A stretch of DNA of 10,672 bases from Burkholderiales bacterium (lineage in GTDB: Bacteria > Pseudomonadota > Gammaproteobacteria > Burkholderiales > Burkholderiaceae_F). The DNA lies in NCBI GenBank assembly GCA_024641225.1, contig JAHEDN010000049.1, forward strand, positions 1-10,672, written 5' to 3'. The translations under genes were made by a program, and so were the position numbers. Shown piece by piece: positions 6,293 through 10,672 of the stretch. The notes under the pieces were generated by a model. The model saw only the letters and a list, made by a program, of their open reading frames with translations, searched no databases and was not told the origin of the DNA. Numbering within the stretch: the first letter of the stretch is position 1; each line of letters begins with the position of its first letter.

Positions 6293-6577
6293 ATGAAGTC
6301 TGTTCTGATCGCCGGGCTGGCGGTGGCCAGCCTGATGTTTGGTGGTGTTGCCCACGCGTCCGAGGCCAAGGCGACCGAGGCCGGCTGCATTAAGTGCCAC
6401 GCAGTGGACAAGAAGAAGATGGGTCCGGCGTTCAAGGACATCGCCGCTAAAAACAAGGGCAACAAAGACTACGTTGCCGCCGCGGTGAAGAAACTGCAGT
6501 CCGGGAGCGGCCATCCGAAGTCCGCGGCCAGCGAGGCCGACCTCAAGCTGGTCATGGACTGGGTGATGACCCTCTGA
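6293..6577 (+). CDS. Small periplasmic monohaem cytochrome c (class I) lacking the usual distal Met
   Basis: The product is a soluble periplasmic electron carrier. ATG at 6293 has AGGAG 8 bases before it (6280-6284); a TTG one codon earlier is possible but unnecessary. The 94 residues start with a Sec signal cut after AHA (about residue 22), leaving about 72. One haem site, CIKCH (32-36), is followed by a cytochrome c551-like stretch (KKMGPAFKDIAAK) and a C-terminal helix (ASEADLKLVMDWVM). Where c551 proteins have a loop with the MPP distal-ligand motif, this protein has a shorter GSGHPKSAAS. No Met occurs there, so H74 is the best candidate sixth ligand. A strong terminator follows at 6602-6627, so it is a single-gene unit. 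Partner proteins are unknown. Confidence 0.88.
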   Translation: MKSVLIAGLAVASLMFGGVAHASEAKATEAGCIKCHAVDKKKMGPAFKDIAAKNKGNKDYVAAAVKKLQSGSGHPKSAASEADLKLVMDWVMTL

Positions 6578-6601
6578 GCGGCAACCGCTGCTCGGTGAGC
6601 G

Positions 6602-6627
6602 AGGCCGGCGTGTCGCCGGCCTTTTTT
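6602..6627 (+). terminator. Intrinsic terminator of the small cytochrome c gene
   Basis: A perfect GC-rich stem GGCCGGCG/CGCCGGCC with loop TGT (6603-6621, plus an outer A-T pair) runs into six T (6622-6627), 25 bases after the stop codon. The core 15-mer CCGGCGTGTCGCCGG also occurs at 6213-6227. Confidence 0.9.
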
Positions 6628-6630
6628 GCT

Positions 6631-6670
6631 GTTACGGCAACCGTAACGCCTGGGCCGCGCTGTGGCGCGG
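6631..6670. repeat. Two further perfect hairpins after the terminator
   Basis: GTTACGG-CAA-CCGTAAC (6631-6647, 7-bp arms) and CCGCGC-TGTG-GCGCGG (6655-6670, 6-bp arms) follow the terminator within 45 bases. Neither carries a T-tract. The first resembles an operator-type dyad; the second may be chance in GC-rich DNA. Confidence 0.5.
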
Positions 6671-6735
6671 ATGTCATGCCCTTTCTTGTCGCTCGGCAGT
6701 CCTTCTTGAGCGCCGCATTCATCGCGCCGAGCCGG

Positions 6736-6749
6736 TTGATCCTCGTCAA
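6736..6749 (+). promoter_or_regulatory. FNR/Dnr-type box upstream of the 11-haem cytochrome operon
   Basis: TTGAT-CCTC-GTCAA differs from the FNR consensus TTGAT-N4-ATCAA at one base and fits the looser Dnr/Nnr form. Its centre (6742.5) predicts a class II start near 6784. CATGTT at 6772-6777 then falls at the -10 position, with A2, T3 and T6 of TATAAT kept. The leader to the ATG at 6873 would be about 89 bases. It suggests activation under low oxygen or by nitric oxide. Confidence 0.5.
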
Positions 6750-6872
6750 CCTGCATGGCATTGCAGCATGTCATGTTCGCGCCATCGCTTGTCGCGACAG
6801 GCGCCGGCGGCTGCGCGCGGCCATGAGTTCGTGCCAGCGCCGGAGAAGTTTCGGTACAACTGACGAGCTCCG

Positions 6873-8135
6873 ATGAAACCCCCCGCCCTGCTTCGTGCGC
6901 TGCTTCTCGTCGTGGCCTTTGGCCTGTCGGCTGCAGCAAGCGCAAAGGCGGCCGACGCGCCAGCGAAAGAGGCGCCACCGGCCGACCCGAACGAAACCTG
7001 CCTGGCTTGCCACGCCGACGCCTCTGCCAAGGACGCTGGTGGAAGGTCGATCGCCGTCGACGCGGCGGTCTTTGCCAAGTCGGTGCACGGCGAGATGCAA
7101 TTCAAGTGCACGGATTGCCATGCGGACGTTTCTGTCGATCAGTTGCCGCATGCGGAGAAATTGCAGCCTGCGGCCTGCGCCAACTGCCACGAGGATGCGG
7201 TCAAGAACTACAAGGGAACCGCGCACGCCAAGGCGCGCGAGAAGGGCCAGGGGTTGGCCGCGACCTGCCACGACTGCCATGGCACGCACGACATCAAGCG
7301 TCCGAAGGATCCGGCCTCGCGCACGAACTTCGCCAATATCGAAACCACCTGCGGCGGCTGCCACGGCAACGACAAGTTCGTCGAGAAGGCACATCTGCCC
7401 GGGGGCAACATCCAGGCCAAGTATCACGACAGCATCCATGGCAAGCTGGTTCTCAACAGCGGCGGCTTTCCGGGCGTGGCGCCGACTTGCACGTCCTGTC
7501 ACGGCGCGCACAACATCGAGGCGAAGTCGCAACCCGACAGCCGCGTGGCGCGCGAACACATTCCGGACACCTGCGGCGGCTGCCACCAGCGCGTCAAGGC
7601 CGTCTACGACAAGGGCAAGCACGGCAAGCTGAGGCACGAGGGCAATGGCGCGGCGCCGGTCTGCATCGACTGCCACAGCGCGCACACGATCCAGCAGGCC
7701 AGTCTGCCGAAGTGGCAGCTGGCGGTCATCGGCCAGTGCGGCAACTGCCATTCAGACCTGATTACGACCTATCGCAGTACCTTCCACGGCCAGGTCACTG
7801 AACTCGGCTACACCAACGTCGCCACGTGCGCCGCTTGCCACGGTGCGCACGACGTCCTGCCGGCCACGGACCCGGCCTCGCGCGTGTCGGCGGCCAACCG
7901 CGTCGACACCTGCCGCGCCTGCCACCCGAAGGCAAACGTCAACTTTGTGCAGTTCGATCCGCACGCCAACCGTCACGACAAGGAACGCAGCCCGCTTTTC
8001 TATTACATGGGGCTGTTCATGGACGTGCTGCTCGCCGGCGTCTTCGTCTTCTTCGGCGTGCATACCGTGCTGTGGTTCGTGCGTTCGAGGCGGGCGGTGC
8101 GTGAAAAGCGGCGCAACGGCGGCAGCGGTGGCTGA
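6873..8135 (+). CDS. Membrane-anchored 11-haem cytochrome c
   Basis: The product is a periplasmic multihaem electron-transfer protein anchored in the inner membrane. The 420 residues start with a Sec signal (likely cut at ASA or AKA, residues 24-26). There are eleven CxxCH sites, with first Cys at 43, 79, 102, 132, 160, 206, 234, 264, 289, 319 and 347. A single C-terminal span (about 377-403, containing H397) is followed by a strongly basic end (RSRRAVREKRR), placing the haem domain in the periplasm. From residue 130 on, four units repeat: C-x2-CHGxH, about 28 residues, then CxxCH, then an HG pair. The start has only a weak GAG ribosome site (6865-6867). The cytochrome b gene follows after 18 bases, so the two probably form one quinone-linked complex. 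I do not recognise a named family; substrate and direction are unknown. Confidence 0.93.
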   Translation: MKPPALLRALLLVVAFGLSAAASAKAADAPAKEAPPADPNETCLACHADASAKDAGGRSIAVDAAVFAKSVHGEMQFKCTDCHADVSVDQLPHAEKLQPAACANCHEDAVKNYKGTAHAKAREKGQGLAATCHDCHGTHDIKRPKDPASRTNFANIETTCGGCHGNDKFVEKAHLPGGNIQAKYHDSIHGKLVLNSGGFPGVAPTCTSCHGAHNIEAKSQPDSRVAREHIPDTCGGCHQRVKAVYDKGKHGKLRHEGNGAAPVCIDCHSAHTIQQASLPKWQLAVIGQCGNCHSDLITTYRSTFHGQVTELGYTNVATCAACHGAHDVLPATDPASRVSAANRVDTCRACHPKANVNFVQFDPHANRHDKERSPLFYYMGLFMDVLLAGVFVFFGVHTVLWFVRSRRAVREKRRNGGSGG

Positions 8136-8153
8136 GCACGAGGAGATATGCTG

Positions 8154-9026
8154 ATGGCGAGTACTGTTGCAGTTCCGGTCGGGGGCGCAGAAGCAAGCGC
8201 GGTCAGACACGGCGGTCGCTACTACCGCCGTTTCGGCCGGATCGAGCGGATCACGCACGCCCTGCTGATGTTCAGCTTCATCGGCTGCGCGCTGTCGGGC
8301 CTGCCGTTGCTGTTCGCCAGTCACGACTGGGCGGTGATGCTGGTCAAGCTGATGGGCGGCTTTCAGGCGGCCGGCCTAGTGCATCGGATCTGCGCGACGG
8401 TGATGATCGTCGTCTTCGCAAGCCACGTGCTGCGCGTGCTGTATCGGGGGCTGGCCTCGCCGAGCATCCTCACGGTCCTGTGGGGCCCGAACTCGATGGT
8501 GCCGCAGCCAAAGGACGTCGCCGACATCGTCAACCAGTTCAAGTGGTTCGTCGGGCTCGGCACGCAGCCGAAATTCGATCGCTACACGTACTGGGAAAAA
8601 TTCGACTACTGGGCGGTGTTCTGGGGCATGTTCATCATCGGCGGTTCGGGCTTGATGCTCTGGTTCCCGTTCTTCTTCACGCAGTTCATGCCGGGGTGGG
8701 TGCTGAACATCGCCACGCTGGTGCACGGCGAGGAGGCGCTGCTGGCGGTCGGCTTCATCTTCACGATCCATTTCTTCAATGGGCACGTGCGTCCCGAGAA
8801 GTTTCCGATGGACCTGGTGATCTTCACCGGTCGTGTCTCCGAGCACGAACTGGTCGAGGAACGGCCGATCGAGCGCGAGCGACTGGTGCGAGAAGGCCGT
8901 CTCGCGGCGCTCGAGACCACGGAGCCGTCGCCGGCCCTGATGATCTTCGGCCGCATCATCGGCGGCACCGCGCTTGCACTGGGTGTGGTGACGATCATCC
9001 TGATCTTCTTCAGCGTGCTGACCTGA
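8154..9026 (+). CDS. Multi-spanning cytochrome b (FdhI/PhsC-like quinone module)
   Basis: The product is an integral membrane dihaem cytochrome b expected to pass electrons between the quinone pool and the adjacent 11-haem cytochrome c. AGGAG at 8141-8145 lies 8 bases from the ATG at 8154 but only 2 from an in-frame ATG at 8148, so 8154 is preferred (290 residues). Five spans are likely (about 36-55, 75-95, 152-172, 190-209, 261-288). The first carries ERITHALLMFSFIGCALSG, like the haem-binding first helix of formate dehydrogenase gamma and cytochrome b561-type subunits. Candidate haem histidines are H35, H77, H91, H191 and H206. A charged segment (226-258) lies before the last span, which is one more than the usual four of FdhI. 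Two genes, one operon. Confidence 0.88.
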   Translation: MASTVAVPVGGAEASAVRHGGRYYRRFGRIERITHALLMFSFIGCALSGLPLLFASHDWAVMLVKLMGGFQAAGLVHRICATVMIVVFASHVLRVLYRGLASPSILTVLWGPNSMVPQPKDVADIVNQFKWFVGLGTQPKFDRYTYWEKFDYWAVFWGMFIIGGSGLMLWFPFFFTQFMPGWVLNIATLVHGEEALLAVGFIFTIHFFNGHVRPEKFPMDLVIFTGRVSEHELVEERPIERERLVREGRLAALETTEPSPALMIFGRIIGGTALALGVVTIILIFFSVLT

Positions 9027-9452
9027 AGGCGGACCAGCCTTACATCCGCGCGCTGATCGTTGTGACGACGCACGGCCGGCGACGTGAGGCCGCTGCCGGC
9101 CGCCAAGGCAATCGCGCCGATCCTCGATGGCATGCCCGCATAACGGCGCACCGTAACTATGGCCGCGGCAGGAGTGCGTCAGCAGTCCGGTTTGCCCGCT
9201 GTGCTGGCCGCCATTGGCCCCAGGCGAACCGCGCCTTGCTGCAGACGCCCCGCTTGAAAGTCAATGCGCACCGGCAGAAATCGGCACGTTTCTACAGCGC
9301 CGGCAGGCATCGCTTTTGATCGGTACTCGCGGTGCGCTGCCCTGGCTGACGGCAACTGATCAAGATCATTCCGGGTTCATGCAGCATCAATGCCCGCAGA
9401 GCGCGGCAGCAATTGCGCACGCCCTACGGGCGTATCGCGTTGATGAGAGAGA
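9027..9452. other. Convergent 426-base intergenic stretch
   Basis: The stretch lies between the ends of the cytochrome b gene (plus) and the tetrahaem cytochrome gene (minus). No reading frame in it shows family-like sequence. A 7-bp inverted repeat GGCCGGC/GCCGGCC with a 14-base loop (9074-9101) and a 6-bp hairpin ACGCCC-TAC-GGGCGT (9419-9433, just past the minus-strand stop) could weakly terminate the two genes; neither has a T-tract. An FNR-like box without an evident target lies at 9356-9369. Confidence 0.5.
9356..9369. promoter_or_regulatory. Orphan FNR-like box
   Basis: CTGAT-CAAG-ATCAT keeps the inner TGAT-N4-ATCA of the FNR consensus but misses the outermost base on both sides. No gene starts within normal distance in either direction and no matching -10 element was found, so it may be chance or may drive an unannotated RNA. 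Confidence 0.2.
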
Positions 9453-10589
9453 CTATTTCACCGGTTGGCTTGCGTACCAGGTAGCGACGCTTTCGATCAT
9501 CGCGTTGCTGTACGGGAAGCTCATGCGGTGCATGGTCGTGCTCTCGCGATCGCCGTTGTCCCGATAGTTGCGCAACGCCATGACGAGGTAATCCTTGTCC
9601 TGCCCTCGCATTTTCGGCGCCGCCATGGATAGGTTGGTCTCGTCGTCATGGCAGCGATCGCATTTGGCCGCCAGCTCCTGCGTGGGAGTCGGCATCTGTT
9701 CAGCGGCTCTGGGCTCCTGCGCGGCGTAGAAGGCGACGATGTCTTCGACATCCTTGTCACTCAGTCCGGCCACGTAGCGCTGCATGCCCCAGTTCTTGCG
9801 GATGGTCCAGTAGGCCTTGGTGGCCTTGACGAGGTAGTCGAAGTCCTGGCCTGCCAGGCTCGGCGTCTGCGCATCCCGGCTGACTCCTCGGGCGCCGTGG
9901 CAGCCGCCGCATGCCGTGCTGAGGGCTTCTCCGGCTGCCGGATCGCCGCGCTTGGGCACCGGACGCTGGACCGGCTTCTGCACCGAGAAATACAGGGCGA
10001 GATTCTCAAGGTCCAGCCGGTGCGAGTCGCTCATCGTCGACTGCATCGTGCCGAGGGCGCGGTCACCGCGGTGGTATTCGTGAATCGCGGCCACCAGATA
10101 CATCGGCTGCTGGCCGGCCAGGCTGGGCGTGCCGGTTGCATTGGCGTTGCCGTCCTCACCATGACACTGCGAACAGGCTTCCGCCAGCTTCTTGCCCTGC
10201 TCGTACGGGGAAGAGTGCTTGACGTCGGCCCCGGCGGCGGCCACCGGCGGCTGGGCCGCGTAGTACGCCGCGATGTTGCGCATGTCCGCGTCGGTCATTT
10301 TGGTCGCGAGTTCACGCAGCCCGCTATGGTGCCTCTTGCCTTCCTTGTATTCCTTCAGTGACGCAAGTAGATAGCGTTCCCGCTGTGCCGCCAGATGAGG
10401 GATGCCCGGCCCCGCGCCCTTGCCGTCCAGGCCGTGGCAGGCCTTACACGAACGCTCGGCGAGGGCTTTGCCCGCATCGACGTCTCCCGCTGGAGACTTC
10501 GCCGGTGCGGCCGTGGGCGCGGTTTCCTTGCGCTCGCCGCAGCCGGCCAACGCCAGTATCAAAGCAGCGGCCAGGAAAAGACTTTTCAT
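9453..10589 (-). CDS. Tetrahaem c4-like cytochrome c lipoprotein
   Basis: The product is a lipid-anchored periplasmic electron carrier made of four class I cytochrome domains in tandem. The ATG at 10589 gives a clean lipoprotein signal (MKSLFLAAALILALAGC, lipobox LAGC, lipidated C17); an ATG four codons earlier (10601) has no ribosome site. Gly at +2 is not an inner-membrane retention signal, so outer-membrane sorting is possible. In the 378 residues the haem sites are CKACH (48), CSQCH (139), CGGCH (227) and CDRCH (310), spaced 83-91 residues. Each repeat has the pattern of cytochrome c4 halves: a haem motif, TPSLAGQ (or the variants GIPHLAAQ and APKMRGQ), YL-KA-KxY, then an AxYxAxQ helix. 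Candidate distal Met residues lie at 98, 182/186, 269 and 353/356. Diheme c4 has two such domains, so this looks like a doubled c4. Its electron partners are unknown. Confidence 0.92.
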   Translation of the reverse strand: MKSLFLAAALILALAGCGERKETAPTAAPAKSPAGDVDAGKALAERSCKACHGLDGKGAGPGIPHLAAQRERYLLASLKEYKEGKRHHSGLRELATKMTDADMRNIAAYYAAQPPVAAAGADVKHSSPYEQGKKLAEACSQCHGEDGNANATGTPSLAGQQPMYLVAAIHEYHRGDRALGTMQSTMSDSHRLDLENLALYFSVQKPVQRPVPKRGDPAAGEALSTACGGCHGARGVSRDAQTPSLAGQDFDYLVKATKAYWTIRKNWGMQRYVAGLSDKDVEDIVAFYAAQEPRAAEQMPTPTQELAAKCDRCHDDETNLSMAAPKMRGQDKDYLVMALRNYRDNGDRESTTMHRMSFPYSNAMIESVATWYASQPVK

Positions 10590-10601
10590 TGGAGTTTCCA
10601 T

Positions 10602-10672
10602 AAATGAGCGACTCGATGACCGGATCCGGACCGATCGACGTGCATTATTTACACCCTGTTCGTGCCGGCGAG
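10602..10672 (-). promoter_or_regulatory. Upstream region of the tetrahaem cytochrome gene
   Basis: These 71 bases precede the minus-strand lipoprotein gene. An AT-rich patch, TGTAAATAAT on the minus strand (10643-10652), is the only -10-like sequence, with no clear -35. A 10-bp palindrome CCGGATCCGG occurs at 10620-10629. The promoter assignment is weak. Confidence 0.25.

Noticed and set aside
5102..6514. 470-codon open frame on the minus strand
   Set aside because: It crosses the minus-strand terminator, the upstream region of the Spy/CpxP-like gene and the antisense of the small cytochrome, with no family-like sequence; typical of GC-rich shadow frames.
6771..7751. 326-codon minus-strand frame opposite the 11-haem cytochrome
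   Set aside because: The plus-strand frame has eleven CxxCH motifs and a signal peptide; the reverse frame has no recognisable domain.
9041..9135. Possible stress-protein remnant suggested by a LIVVTTHGR stretch in one frame
   Set aside because: The resemblance covers only a few residues and the rest of the frame is Arg/Ala-rich with no family pattern.
9214..9567. 117-codon plus-strand frame in the convergent gap
   Set aside because: No ribosome site, no recognised domain, and its 3' third is antisense to the tetrahaem cytochrome.

Overview
The window looks like chromosomal DNA from a high-GC, Gram-negative proteobacterium, most likely a betaproteobacterium of the Rhodocyclales/Burkholderiales type. 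This is inferred from the hypD-hypE-hypX gene order, strong G/C bias at third codon positions, Sec and lipoprotein signals, and many c-type cytochromes. No insertion sequence, tRNA, rRNA or CRISPR array is visible.

Region 1 (1-5008, + strand) is a nickel and [NiFe]-hydrogenase maturation block. It begins with the C-terminal two thirds of hypD, followed by complete hypE and hypX. These make the Fe(CN)2(CO) centre of [NiFe] hydrogenase; HypX is the enzyme used to make the CO ligand in organisms that mature hydrogenase in air. nikR (nickel-responsive repressor, with an unusual His-rich tail) and a short, divergent NiCoT-type nickel permease follow. The block ends at a strong bidirectional terminator (5057-5091). 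No hydrogenase structural gene lies in the window.

Region 2 (5107-6292) holds a periplasmic Spy/CpxP-like LTxxQ protein on the minus strand and a 637-base stretch without a protein gene. That stretch is not empty. It has a textbook minus-strand intrinsic terminator with no gene in front of it, preceded by two more hairpins. Together they look like an undescribed small RNA that displays C/U-rich, anti-Shine-Dalgarno-like loops. Two copies of a TGTAAC-N5-GTTGCA palindrome lie upstream of this candidate RNA and of the Spy/CpxP-like gene.

Region 3 (6293-10589) is a cytochrome cluster. It contains a very small monohaem cytochrome c lacking the usual distal methionine, an 11-haem cytochrome c with a C-terminal membrane anchor, a multi-spanning cytochrome b in the same operon, and, convergently on the minus strand, a tetrahaem c4-like lipoprotein. 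A near-perfect FNR/Dnr-type box upstream of the 11-haem gene suggests oxygen or NO control.

Working model (inference): hydrogenase matured by Hyp/HypX, with nickel supplied by the permease under NikR control, feeds or draws on a quinone pool. The cytochrome b / 11-haem cytochrome c pair exchanges electrons between quinone and periplasmic or outer-membrane partners, with the small cytochrome and the tetrahaem lipoprotein as possible carriers.
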